Origin: Megalobrama amblycephala
Lineage: Eukaryota > Chordata > Actinopteri > Cypriniformes > Xenocyprididae
Direction: 5' to 3'
NCBI RefSeq assembly: GCF_018812025.1
Contig: NC_063044.1
Span: forward strand, 40,880,243-40,944,242
DNA length: 64,000 bases
Positions 26,913 through 37,745 of the stretch are shown in pieces (within the stretch, counting starts at the first letter, position 1; each line of letters opens with the position of its first letter). Below the pieces are notes generated by a model. The model had not been told where the DNA came from and searched no databases. It saw only the letters and a list, made by a program, of their open reading frames with translations. Position numbers and translations under genes: made by a program.

Positions 26913-27325
26913 GGTAACACTTTATTTTAGTGTCATTGTTACACATGTTACACGTAGTTACTGTAGTAATAACTATAAATTATGCATAATTTCATGCAAT
27001 TAGCCTTAAACCAAGCCCTCAGCCTAACCCTAACCCTAAGTACATGAAGTTAATTATTATTACTCAGTACTTAAATGTACAAGTACACTGTAACACGGAC
27101 ACCTTAAAATAAAGTGTAACCCTTTATTTTAAGGTGTAAGTGTTACAGTGTAATTATAATTGTAAGTACTGAGTAATAATAATTAACTCCATGTACTTAC
27201 TAAAGGGATAGGGTTAGGCTGAGGGTTTGGTTTAGGGCTAATTGCATGAAATTATGCATAATTTAAAGTTATTACTATGTAACTACATGTAACATGTAAC
27301 AATGACACTAAAATAAAGTGTTACC
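26913..27325. mobile_element. 413-bp near-complete palindrome of the same MITE family
   Basis: GGTAACACTTTATTTTAGTG at the left is exactly mirrored by CACTAAAATAAAGTGTTACC at the right. The two ~205-bp arms pair along most of their length (TTATGCATAATTTCATGCAA with TTGCATGAAATTATGCATAA). The centre near 27120 has a very short spacer. Each arm carries a telomere-like (CCCTAA) word. Confidence 0.9.
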
Positions 27326-30059
27326 AATTTTTCTTTAGTAGTTTTTAAGATAATCTTAAGTGTACTCAACTGTGCTATTTTGAGACACTATGAATATGAA
27401 CTAAAATGTATTTTTAACATACTATCTGTGCATTTAAAAAATGTATGTTACTACTTATATACATATATAAACAAATCAATGAATCAGCTGACATAATATC
27501 ATTATCCTTTCAAACAGTGAACTCTTATGTTCTTTATAAGGATGAATGATGATACTGTCATTATAATATTAGTGGAGTTTTATTTGTTCTAAAAATGGCG
27601 ACCGTTACCATGATGTTGTACAGCTGATATATTAGCATTACGTTTTCTTTCTAGCACAAAGCTTGTAATGTCAAATTAAACTGTAAAATGGTCAGTGCTG
27701 TTACTGTCTGAAGGCATAATTATGCACATGACTGATAGAATGTTTAAAATTATACACAAATTTAGATAAAGCCACCTTATCAAACTGGTAAAGCCACCCG
27801 TTTCAAAGAATGACCCAAAGGACATGTTACTGTGTGTTACCCAGATGCCTGTGGAAGAAAATGAATAAATCCTCCAAAGTGCACACAAAAAGACACATGC
27901 TTTCTCTCTCCCTCACATCCTCTTCTTCCCCCCACCACCACGTAATTTTCTCGCAAGAAAGGAATTTTGCCAAAATGTTTGCTTTAAGGAAAATAACAAC
28001 AGTCAAACGCAATATTGGATCAGTCAAATTCAAGCCATTTAAATTTGAATGCGAGTGAAGTGGAGGAGGCAGCCGTTGTTAAATATGATGCTTGAATGAA
28101 AATCTAAACCTTCCAATACCTCTAAGCAATGTACCTCAATGAGATGAATTAACTGTAAATGGCTCCCTCTCTGTGTGAGTGTCTTCCAATTTAAAATCTC
28201 ATTATTCGTAGAAGATCCAGAACAAGGTGACTCTTAGGATAGATCGAATAAGTGAAGATAATCTTACCGGCCAGTTTTATGCAAATAGGAGATGTATTGA
28301 ATCAACTAAAAGAAGAATGGCGAATCAAATAAGCTAATAAAGCAAGGTTAGGTTAAAAACTCAGCATGAATTGCGGTTCTGACGGCGAGCACCTCGGCTC
28401 TCGGCTTTGTGCCATTGTGTGCCAAGTTGCAAAGTGTATTAGGACTGTCGTTGAAGTTCGACTTCCGCTATAGTCCTTCATTTAAAGTATTAGGGAAATC
28501 TCTGCGTGAAGCCTCGGATGGATTTGAGTAAGTTTTGGCACGAGAGAATCAGGTCCCTCTGGGTTGTTCAAACATTCATTGAACATGTTTGGGACAGAAA
28601 GGTACATAACGTTGGATGCGATATCCCAGTTCAATAACTACATTAATGAACTTGCAAGCAGATCTTAAAATGGAGGGTCTCATAGCTCAGATGGAGTTCA
28701 AGTATATTCACCATTCACATCATTAATAATGTAAGATTCATTACACAAAAATGTGAAGCTGCATTTTTCTTTTTCTTTTTTCACCCAGCCTGAATATAAA
28801 GCTAAAATATTAAGTGGTGCAATTTGTTCTTGACCCAAAGCATGAACTGACGTTACATCATAACCTTCCCATATATCTGTACCCTGCAGACAAGGAAAAT
28901 CATACAAGGCCACATGTTATGAAGTAAGGCAGTTGTTGTAACTTATGAGATTAACCTTGTCTCCTGAGCATATCCTATGCTGTGCATTTAAAGGGATATT
29001 ACAAGTTGCTGAGTCACAATAGTGACTCGTTCCTTGTTTTCTTTAAAAAAAAAAAAAAAAGGAAGATTTAAAAGCAGAATTGTCGAGCTTATAATTTGAT
29101 GTAAGCACTTGCATCAATTCTTCTGTATTATTTGAGCTGTAATCTTTTCTTCTTGTTTTTCTTTATGGTTGTGAAATTGGATATAATTTACAGAGAAAAT
29201 GTTAGTAAGCTATTTTTCACACTATAAGCTCATGTTAACATTACTTTTTGAAACATTATGCAACATATGCTGTTGATGTGAGCTTGTATTGAACCTTAAT
29301 TTGTCATTTTTCTTTTTATTTACTGCATGCTTGAATCTTGTGGGCATAGCTTTGTTTATAAGGTCATTTGGATTTTCATTTTGGGCAGTCAGTTGACCGC
29401 AACTTACATAGTCTAATTCAAATTAATTATCAATTTATTTCCACAGAGGGCTGAGATTTTCTAGCAAGTAAAGCTGAAGTCCTACAGCATTTTTTTTACA
29501 CTTCAGCTAGCTGTTCAGAGCTTTGGTAATACTGCACAAAGAAGCCTCTGGAGAGACATTTTTTTTTTTTTTTTGTACTGTGGATTTACAAGATTTATTG
29601 CAAAGACAGCTGTGTGTCAACCACTTTGAGCTCCTGCAGGCCTCCCATCATTCCATATTACAACTCCTTTGAACATTAGTGTACTTCACTCTGAGCTGCT
29701 GACATGCCGTGTGAATCTGAGGATGTAAAATTATACACATTTAAGCACAACTGCTCGGCATTAGGTGCGAGATGAGAGGCTGTAAAGATGCATTGTGGAG
29801 TTTGCTGAATATCAAGAGCCGCGTGATTCACCACGGTGTTGAAGGTGCAATGCCAGTGTTTCCTCCCCATTGATGTGCCTGAAACTTATGATCTCTTACC
29901 ACGCAAACTCATGCCAGTTGCAAAGAATGATAGGCTTTGAGTGAACTATGAGAAAATATACAGTATCTAAAAAAAAAATCACACGGAACTAATCTAAAAA
30001 TCAGTATAAGGGTAACCTTACATAAAGATTATATTATTAATTCCTAAATATAAAAGGTT
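27326..30059. other. Single-copy block
   Basis: A run at 29045-29060 and T runs at 29559-29574 are the only repeats noted. No coding signature. 28050-28620 is TAAT-rich and looks like the other candidate regulatory blocks. Confidence 0.3.
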
Positions 30060-30317
30060 ACAAAAGGATTTTACAGCCTGATGCCATAAGAGCTTTTTTT
30101 AACTTCTGATTGCCATTGGAGGACATTGACATTGTAGGAAAAGATTTTTATGCTCCTGTGATGTCATACTGTGGTCTACAGCCAAAATGCTTTGGAATTG
30201 AATGTAGTCACACTTGACTAATTCTGGGTCACTGAGAACGAAAATTATGCTGAAAATTGTTAATTGGCTCTAGGCTGTTGGGTCAGTATATACACAACAG
30301 TATGAACAGCCTTTAAG
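30060..30317. repeat. Isolated unit of the GACATCATA minisatellite family
   Basis: GATTTTTATGCTCCTGTGAT followed by GTCATA near 30140-30170 resembles the degenerate units at 32650-33780. It lies just upstream of the pseudogene, so both may derive from one older repeat. Confidence 0.4.
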
Positions 30318-31165
30318 CTGTTTTGTGTTTTCTGCAAAATGACAATGTTTTGCCATCAATTCCAGTTGGTCATGGAGTCCATATGAAGGAAACGTATGAT
30401 AACTTGAAACATCATAAACTATGAGCAACATCAGTGGCAGCTTTGTGGCAATTTGAAGACTGTTGCTCTCTTGTTTGATCTGCAGATGATACACAACGTA
30501 TTGCTGTTTTCTCTGCGAATGGGATAGTTGTGCAAGAGATTCCCACTAAATCAAGAATGACTGGCCACTACCTAGGAGGAAAAGTGTTCAACATCCACCT
30601 CTTGTTGAATCAAGGAAGATTTTGTTACCACGCTTACACATCAAGTTGGTTCTGATGAAGAACTTTGTCAAGACCATGGATGAAATACAAGCAGCTTTCA
30701 AGTACTTCCATGGTAAATTACCAAGGATAAGTGAAGCTAAGATAAAGGAAGGTGTCTTTGTTGGTCCTCAGATTTGTGAACTTCTTTGAGATGATGCATT
30801 TGATCATGCACTGTGTGGCAAGGAAAAGACTGCATGCAAAGCCTTCCAGTGGCAATTAATTTTCTTGGAAACAATCAGGTAGACAACTACTGGTTGTTGG
30901 TGGAACACCTTCTCAAGGCATATAAAAGCCTTGGGTGCAACACGTCACTAAAGATTCATTTTTTGCACACTCATCTAGATTTTCTTCCAACTGAACTGCG
31001 GAGCAGAGAGCAATGAGCACAGCAAGTGATTTAACCAGGACATTGCAATTGAGAAACACTATCAGGGCAAATGAAGCCCATCAATGCTTGCAGACTGTTG
31101 CTGGATAGTGACAACAGATGCTCCATTTAATGAATACAAAAAACAAGCCATGAAGTGCTGAACTG
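30318..31165 (+). pseudogene. Pseudogene of an uncharacterised repeat-associated protein family
   Basis: Conceptual translation gives, in shifting plus-strand frames, the segments VGHGVHMKETYDNLKHHK (about 30365-30420), CCFLCEWDSCARDSH (about 30503), LLPRLHIKLVLMKNFVKTMD (from about 30625), EAKIKEGVFVGPQICELL, FLGNNQVDNY (from about 30860), LGCNTSLKIHFLHTHLDF and MLADCCWIVTTDAP. The order and spacing fit one protein family that I recall from many insect, cnidarian and fish genomes, usually labelled uncharacterised and often associated with repeats. Function unknown. It is dead: in-frame stops occur after HHK and after ICELL, among other places, and frame changes are needed around 30500, 30850 and 31000. 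No TIR or LTR was tied to it. Confidence 0.6.
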
Positions 31166-31566
31166 ACTAAACTATGTACATAATAGTTTTTTCCCTTTTG
31201 CTTCATAATACATTTATTTATATAACCCTTTTGCGGTGTTACATAGTACCTGTCACTTTTCCTGTTTATCTATATGTAAAATGTAAAAACCTAAATATCT
31301 TGGAAACAGTAGCCAATCATTTGTTTTAATTGACCGAGACCCATCCCTTTTAGCTACTGTTGCTATGTCTGACAAGCCATGCCGCTCTCAAGCCATACAT
31401 CATTTTTCACAGAGTGAAAAATACATTGTGGAACAAAGAGGACACTGAAAACGTGCCAACAGACAAGACAGAGTAGGTTACTTTTGATATGAAACAAAGT
31501 CTCAAATGTCAAATTTTGACATTTTTAAAGAAATTTAAACAATACAATTTTGTATTGCATCTTTAA
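31166..31566. other. Single-copy sequence
   Basis: No repeat or gene recognised. Confidence 0.4.
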
Positions 31567-32298
31567 AGGGTTAGTTCACCCAAAAATGAAAATGATGTCA
31601 TTAATTACTCACCCTCATGTCGTTCCACACCCATAAGACCTTTGTTCATCTTCAGAACACAAATTAAGATATTGTTGATGAAATCTGATGGCTCAGTGAG
31701 GCTTATATTGAGAGCAAAGCCATTCAACCTCTCAAGGTCCATAAATGTTCTAAAAACATATTTAAAACAGTTCATGTGAGTTCAGTGGTTCTATCTTAAT
31801 ATTATAAAGTGACAAGTATACATTTTGTTTGCCAAAAAAACCCAAAATAACGAATTTTCATCAATATCTATATGGGCCGATTTCAAAACACTGCTTCATG
31901 AAGCTTCTGCGCTTTATGAATCTTTTGTTTCGAATCAGTGATTCGGATTTCTTATCAAACAGCTAAACTGCTGAAATCACGTGACTTTGGCGCTCCGATT
32001 CACTGATTCGATTCGTAATTTAGTTTTTTTGCCATACAAAAAGTATTCTTGTCACTTTATAATATTAAGACAGAACCACTGAACTCACATGAACTGTTTC
32101 AAATATGTTTTTAGTAGCTTTATGGACCTTGAGAGGTTCGGTGGCTTTGTTCTCAATAGAGGCCTCAATGAACCATCAGATTTCATCAACAATATCTTAA
32201 ATTGTGTTCTGAATGAAGATGAACGAAGGTCTTACGGCTGTAGAACGACATGAGGGTGAGTAATAAATGACATTTTCATTTTTGGGTGAACTAACCCT
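31567..32298. mobile_element. TTAA palindromic MITE (AGGGTTAGTTCACCC family), complete
   Basis: 732 bp with exact TTAA on both sides (31563-31566 and 32299-32302). Ends are AGGGTTAGTTCACCCAAAAA and TTTTTGGGTGAACTAACCCT. Arms pair through ACTCACCCTCATGTCGTTC/GACATGAGGGTGAGTAAT and through GGTTCTATCTTAATATTATA near the loop. No ORF of note. Confidence 0.9.
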
Positions 32299-32649
32299 TT
32301 AATGTGTCGTGACAGATCGCCTCAGTTCAAGCGGCTCGTGAACCTATCATCTCTTCCTAATTTATAGCATCAAATAAACATGAATGAACATCAGAAGGAA
32401 TGTTTCAACTGTGGAAAGACGTCAGTACACACCATTTTTCAAATTCGAATCTACCAACATCTACTAACTACTAATCTACTAACTCCCCTGACTGCTTTGT
32501 CTGACAAAATGGTGGATTTGGCGTTATGATTGGTTAGATCGCCTGTCAATCAAACTACCTGCGAAGGGTCATATTTGAATTCAGCACATCAAAATACATA
32601 ATAAATAGCACATTTTATCTCTGAAGCAGATGACTTCTAAACAATTGTG
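32299..32649. other. Single-copy sequence
   Basis: No repeat recognised; a few short ATCTACTAAC-type duplications near 32450-32480. Confidence 0.35.
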
Positions 32650-32814
32650 GACCAGTGTTATTTCTAGGATCCTATTACATCATAGGAGAACATCTCAAGC
32701 ATTGAATAACACTGGCATTGTAAGAGAACATTTCTAAGCGCCTATGATATCATAAGAGAATGTTTTTTCGAGCTCCAATTGATGTAATTTGAGAACCTTT
32801 TTAAGCTCATAGGG

Positions 32815-33206
32815 CATGTTTACACGTGGTCACTTCATGCTTTTTCTCTAATCGGATAGCTATCCGATCATGAAAAGAAATGCCCTCCGAAACGCATTCG
32901 AGACGGATTTAAATCCAATCGCTCAAACCACTTTAGGAAGTGGTCTGAGACGCATTCCAGACAAAACTGAACAGGCCTAAATGTTGTTGAAACTACATAT
33001 GTAAATTTTACTCCTCTCAAAAATACAAAAAAAAAATAAACGTGAGAGCGTGTTATAGGTGAAATAAATATAACATGTTTTAGCCAGATATGACATCGCT
33101 ACTGCATTACGCATCACAACCGATGAGTAGCCTACCTCTTCAGCAAGCCAACGCGCAAACTGCTGCAAATGAACCTGAAAGTAGGCTAGGTCGCAGATGC
33201 TCAACC
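32815..33206. mobile_element. Fragment of a GTTTACAC-ended element
   Basis: GGGCATGTTTACACGTGGTC at the left recalls the element at 15001 (GGCCCTGTTTACACCTGGTA). The interior differs and no right TIR is visible. Confidence 0.45.
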
Positions 33207-33483
33207 AGTGTTGCCATGTCCGCGCTTTTCCCGTGGAATTGGTCTACTTTAATACTGTTGCCGCGGGTTGTTTTTCATGTCCGCGGGTTGAAGCGACCCC
33301 AAATAACATGATATTTAGCACCTGGAATGTGAATTTTACCAGGGGAACCCTGCCAAAAATGTGGATTTGACCCCCCAGAATGTGATTTATTTTATTTTTT
33401 TTTTTTTTTGGGGTACCCCCCGAAACACTATTGGGCTGGTTTTGGACTAGTTTTGGGCAGGTTTTGCCATGAAAATCTAGTAG
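33207..33483. mobile_element. Non-autonomous element with GTTGCCA-type ends
   Basis: Begins GTGTTGCCATGTCCGCG, contains a duplicated CCGCGGGTTG word, and ends near GGTTTTGCCATGAAAATCT. The family resemblance is from memory. The right tip is degenerate. Confidence 0.5.
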
Positions 33484-33780
33484 AACATTTTAAACTACTA
33501 TGACATCATAATAGAACATGTTTAAGCTCATATGACATCATAATAGAACATGTTTAAGCTCATATGATGTCACAGGAGAACATTTTTATGCTCCTCCTAC
33601 TGCTATGGTGAACATTGGCATTGTAGGAGAATATTTGTAAGCTCCTACAATGTATGACATCATAAGAGAAAATTTTAAGCTCCTTTAATGTCATAGAAGG
33701 GACAACAGCTCTTTTGAGAACATTGATGTTGTAGAAAGGCATTTTTGGCTCCTATGATGCGTTGAAGAACACTAGCTCAA

Positions 33781-35051
33781 AAATTTAGGTGTCAGTGACC
33801 ACATTGGACTACACTGACATTGTACAACACTTTGAATCTCTTACAGAGCAGTAGGTATGCTGTAGAGAACAATTAAAAGTTATTGCTAGAACCAATAAAA
33901 GGACCATCAATGTGTCCAAAGATTTTTAAGAACCATATAGCAAATTCAAAACTCTTGAATACAGAAGCAAGAAATTATTCTTGACAGTAAAAGGGTTCAT
34001 TTCCAAACTTAGGATGCTGTAAAGACCTATTCAAAAGTAGGTACAGAGAGGGAGAGAACCAGCAACATGATTGATTCTTCAAGCCTGTCAGCACATTAGT
34101 AGGGATGAAAACAAATCCAGGGTCAGAGTTGTACGGCAGGCCGTGAAGAATCTTCTCTTCCTCTTCCTCCTGCAGTTCCTGCCAAGGAAGGGATCAAAGC
34201 TGCAGCAGCGGCTCCATGACTGCGCCGTCCTCCGTCAGCTGAGCGTACATGTCAGCCGTGATGAAAAGTCATGATTTTATGGGTGAAAATGAGATTTATG
34301 AATGTGTTCATTGCAAAATACATTTGTGAGTTACAGTAGCTGTGAATTTGGCAGGGTGGTTTGGATCTGTGAGGAGAAGCCAAAAACAATGACAGTAACA
34401 TGGAAGGAATTTGGTTGAAATAATCCTCTCTTTTTTTATCTGGCTGATGCATCCTACAAAACTGAAACAGATTACAAAATGTACAGAGTATGAGCACAAC
34501 ACTCTGCCCCTCTGACTGGCTATCCTATTTGATTTGGCAGGATATTAATCATTTGTGTCAATAAAAAGCGTAGTGAATGCAAATATCCGGGCTAGCCGTC
34601 AATAAGTAACCATGAAACCAGTGCAAATTAACCTCTAAATGTCATGGGAAAACCCAATACCAAATCCATTATCCACTGATAGGTAGAAAATGCTCATATT
34701 ACTGTTGCTCCAGAGACGGAAGAAGAAGAAAAAAGACCCCTTCAATGCCTCAGAGAAGAGACTTGTTCAGATTCCAGCCTCCAGTGTTATAAACGACACC
34801 AGAAACTGCTGCTTTCATTACTTACGTCAACATGATGAAACTATGAGCAAGTGCAAAAACCAGCAGCACAATCACTTTGGTGCATCACCGATGATTTTGT
34901 TCTGTGTGAGCTTCTATTGCTGCACTGCAAAAATCATTTTCCTAATCAGTCGTTTTGTCTTGTTTTCCAAAAAAAAAAAAAAAAAAGAAATTTACAAATC
35001 ATAGTATGCACAACAATATGCAACATTATATTCTCCCAAAATAAGTCTTAT
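33781..35051. other. Single-copy sequence
   Basis: No gene or transposon recognised; an A run lies at 34970-34986. Confidence 0.35.
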
Positions 35052-35935
35052 AGGGATAGTACACCCTGGGAAAAAAAAAAAAAATTCTGTCATTTACTCA
35101 CCTTCATGTCATTCCAAACTCTCATGAATGAGTCAAGTAGTGATATTCAATTTTAGCAACTAACAACTTACATTTCGGTCTGTTACTTACACATCTGTTA
35201 CTTACACAAAGCAATTCTTCAGTGTTAGGGGTATCGCATTACAAGTAACGAGTTACATAATCAAATTACTTTTTCAAGTAACTAGTAAAGTAACACATAA
35301 CTTTTTCAGTTTACAACAAAATATCTAAGTTACTTTTTCACATTTATTGACTGACAGCCCTCCTGTCCCCATGTTGAGAGAAATAAAGTGCTGAGGTGTT
35401 GTGTGCGCTGTGTGAACATGATGCTTATTGTAGCTCAAGGCTAAATGTGAATATGCATTTACTCGTCTCACTTGCACAAAAACATTCAGTATTCCTCAAA
35501 ATGAATAAAAACTCAGAATCTCAGAATTGTATGCAAACCTGTAATAATTAACTATATTAATGCTGCCTTCAGCTGCTATCGGAAATGTGATAATTCCCAC
35601 TTCTGAAGTCATGATTACAAGCTCATCGCATTCAAGTTTCGAAATGGGATGGCATTCATATGCAATTTTTACCTAGGAAACTCGTATTTACGATAATTCC
35701 GAGAGCATGTGAAGGCAGCATTAATTCCACAAATATACTTTATGTATTTAATCTCACTTTATTAACCAGTGTCTTTGCTGCTGACCTTCAATTATCTAAT
35801 TCAAGCTAATATTATCAATTATCTAATAAGCAAAAATTACTTTAGATTTAGAAATAAGAGTGTTAAACTTCCTTCTCCTGTATCCTATTCTTCTTCAATT
35901 AGAATGGCAGCACAGCTGCAAGGTTTGTTTGAGCT

Positions 35936-35949
35936 GCGCCCTCTACCGT
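35936..35949 (-). promoter_or_regulatory. CTCF-like motif in the hAT MITE (12/14)
   Basis: The minus strand reads ACGGTAGAGGGCGC, the counterpart of the 13/14 site at 23087-23100 in the other family copy. Confidence 0.35.
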
Positions 35950-36116
35950 ACAGGCGTAAATATGCATTTCCTTCAGCCTGAGGCTACGTTATTTTCATAA
36001 ACGGACATTTCAATCTCTCCGGTTTCAAAAATAACATTGTGCACACATGTCAGTTTTCAGAAAAGTGTTCATTTACACGTACCCGTGTATATATGCCTAT
36101 ATACATGGGTTTCATG

Positions 36117-36150
36117 TGACGTCACTGTATTCTATCGCCGCCATATTTGG
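36117..36150 (+). promoter_or_regulatory. CRE, YY1-like and CArG words in the left arm
   Basis: TGACGTCA (36117-36124), GCCGCCAT (36137-36144) and CCATATTTGG (36141-36150) are exact matches to the CRE, YY1-core and SRF CArG consensus words, 34-67 bases before the ATG at 36184. Promoter activity is inference. Confidence 0.4.
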
Positions 36151-36183
36151 GACCGGTCACAGCTGCGCGCCCTGTTTAAGTCT

Positions 36184-36459
36184 ATGGTGACAGCAGCTAC
36201 AACTACCAGAGGAAGGCCAACGAAACGCTTTCAGAAGGTTCACAACAAGTTTATAATATATCTTGGATATGTGGTGCTGTTAGCCGTTTCAACAGTCGTC
36301 AGAACTACAAATTTATTTGATCCCAAAGTAGTTAGATCGGCAGAATTATTGGCTTCATTCAGAAGGGACCACACCACTGGCAGCCAAACAGCAATGCACA
36401 ACATTAATAACTGCTGGGACTGTCATTTACGTAACATTATAACGAGGACACTATTGTAA
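36184..36459 (+). other. ORF in left foldback arm (91 codons)
   Basis: From ATG 36184 the frame reads MVTAATTTRGRPTKRFQKVH and continues hydrophobically (GYVVLLAVSTVV). RGRP resembles an AT-hook core. The same 46 residues occur in the right arm with three substitutions; three of the four nucleotide changes alter the residue, so selection for a protein is not indicated. The tail beyond LFD is unique to this arm. Confidence 0.3.
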
Positions 36460-36469
36460 TAAAATGTTG

Positions 36470-37495
36470 TGAATTCTCTGTGTTGTTGTTTCAGCGTGTT
36501 GTTGTGGTAAGAGCGCGTCGACTGAGTTAAACATTGATTACATAACTTGTTCAAACTTCACTTGTGCATTCGCGTCATTTTGTACAGATAAAACTTATTA
36601 ATTTTATTAAGTATAAATATCTGATTATTCTCATAAAGGATGTGTTTCGTTGAGGTAAATAACCCACAGAGCTGATGATCATCTATAGCTTCAGTGCGAG
36701 CGCTCAAAAAGACAAAACATTAATATGATTGGGACTGTCTTCTTCTTATACATGATATTATAATCGTATATACTTGTAAAATAACGTTGTGAATTATTTG
36801 GGCTTATTTGCTGTGTTTCGGAGTTTCAATGAGGTTACTTCAAGTTCATCTGTGCGTGATTTTGTGCAAATACTAGTTGTAATATTATTTTTATTTTGTA
36901 TTAATATCTGGATTATTTTATATAGGATGTGTTCCGTTGATTAATTAAAAAGTTGAAAGTTAATTAACTTTCAGTTTATGGGTTTTTTTTATTCTCTTCA
37001 GCTTCAGCGTGCGCAGCTCAAACAGCAATGATTAAGTCATTAAAATGTTTAACGTTACTACACAGTATTATTAAAACTTTAATATTTCTTTTAGAAAACG
37101 AATGCATTATTTTTAATAACTAGCTCTTATATTCTAGTATTATTTTCATCAACACATAGTTTGATTAATAATAAGGATCATGAACAATAACAGATTTTTT
37201 TTTGTATACAATAACATCAATAACAGATTCATTTTGATAACAGTATTATTTGAGCTGCGCGCGCTGAATGAACACCCGTAAACTGAAGCGCTTTGCTAGA
37301 AGGTTAATTAACTCAACAGGACACATCCTATGGTAATTCATATATATTTATACAAGCTATACATAAAATTACAACTTATATTTGCACAAAATCATGCACG
37401 CATGTACTTGAACTAAGTAATGTAGTCAGCTGGTGTCGTGAATTTGTTCATCCTGTAACACGCCGAAACACAGCAACTAGAATTCATAATATTTT
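36470..37495. repeat. Three internal ~300-bp units of the foldback element
   Basis: Unit 1 (about 36470-36785) and unit 2 (about 36786-37060) are direct repeats sharing a GTGAATT start, an AGGATGTGTT(T/C)CGTTGA word (36640, 36924) and CTTCAG(T/C)GTGCG(A/C) with CTCAAA. Unit 3 (about 37240-37495) is the reverse complement, sharing the AGGATGTGTCCTGTTGA word and GATTTTGTGCAAATA. Confidence 0.7.
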
Positions 37496-37640
37496 CAAAT
37501 AAATCAAATAAATTTGAAGTTCTGACGACTGTTGAAACGGCTAACAGCACCACATATCCAAGATCTATTATAAACTTGTTGTGAACCTTCTGAGAGCGTT
37601 TTGTTGGCCTTCCTCTGGTAGTTGTAGCTGCTGTCACCAT
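37413..37640 (-). other. Mirrored ORF in right foldback arm (75 codons)
   Basis: Reads MVTAATTTRGRPTKRSQKVH on the minus strand and ends with a Cys-containing CCVSACYR segment. The latter could suggest the start of a C2CH (THAP-like) finger but is far too short to call. The upstream arm has a CArG word CCAAATATGG at 37674-37683 (minus-strand CCATATTTGG). Confidence 0.3.
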
Positions 37641-37745
37641 AGACTTAAACAGGGCGCGCAGCTGTGACCGGTCCCAAATATGGCGGCGGGCATAGCGGAA
37701 GTGACGTCTTTGAAACCCATGTATATGTACCCGTGTATATATGCC

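Larger units (their letters stand above)
32650..33780. repeat. Degenerate minisatellite with GACATCATAG palindromic word, interrupted
   Basis: Irregular units of about 45-60 bp of the type AAGCTCATATGACATCATAA + GAGAACATTT occur at 32665-32812 and 33485-33775. Many contain near-palindromes such as CCTATGATATCATAAG. The array is split by unrelated repeat sequence at 32815-33483. Confidence 0.65.
36098..37726. mobile_element. Large foldback element with mirrored ORF-bearing arms
   Basis: Arms of about 220 bp (36099-36320 and 37500-37726) are inverted copies, with ends ATATACATGGGTTTCA on both sides. Over the 138-nt ORF core the arms differ at only four positions. The element is flanked by a 19-bp direct repeat GTACCCGTGTATATATGCC (36079-36097 and 37727-37745). 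The 1.2-kb interior holds three ~300-bp related units, two direct and one inverted. No transposase domain recognised. Confidence 0.85.

Noticed and set aside
27023..27039. Interstitial telomere array
   Set aside because: Under three repeat units, and mirrored within a MITE palindrome, so it belongs to the element rather than to a chromosome-fusion scar.
33485..33775. CRISPR-like spaced repeats
   Set aside because: Units are irregular, diverged and within a vertebrate-type genome; no constant repeat and spacer lengths.
36184..36459. Genuine AT-hook protein encoded by the foldback arm
   Set aside because: RGRP is present, but three of four differences between the arms change the residue, so protein function is not supported; kept only as a mirrored ORF.
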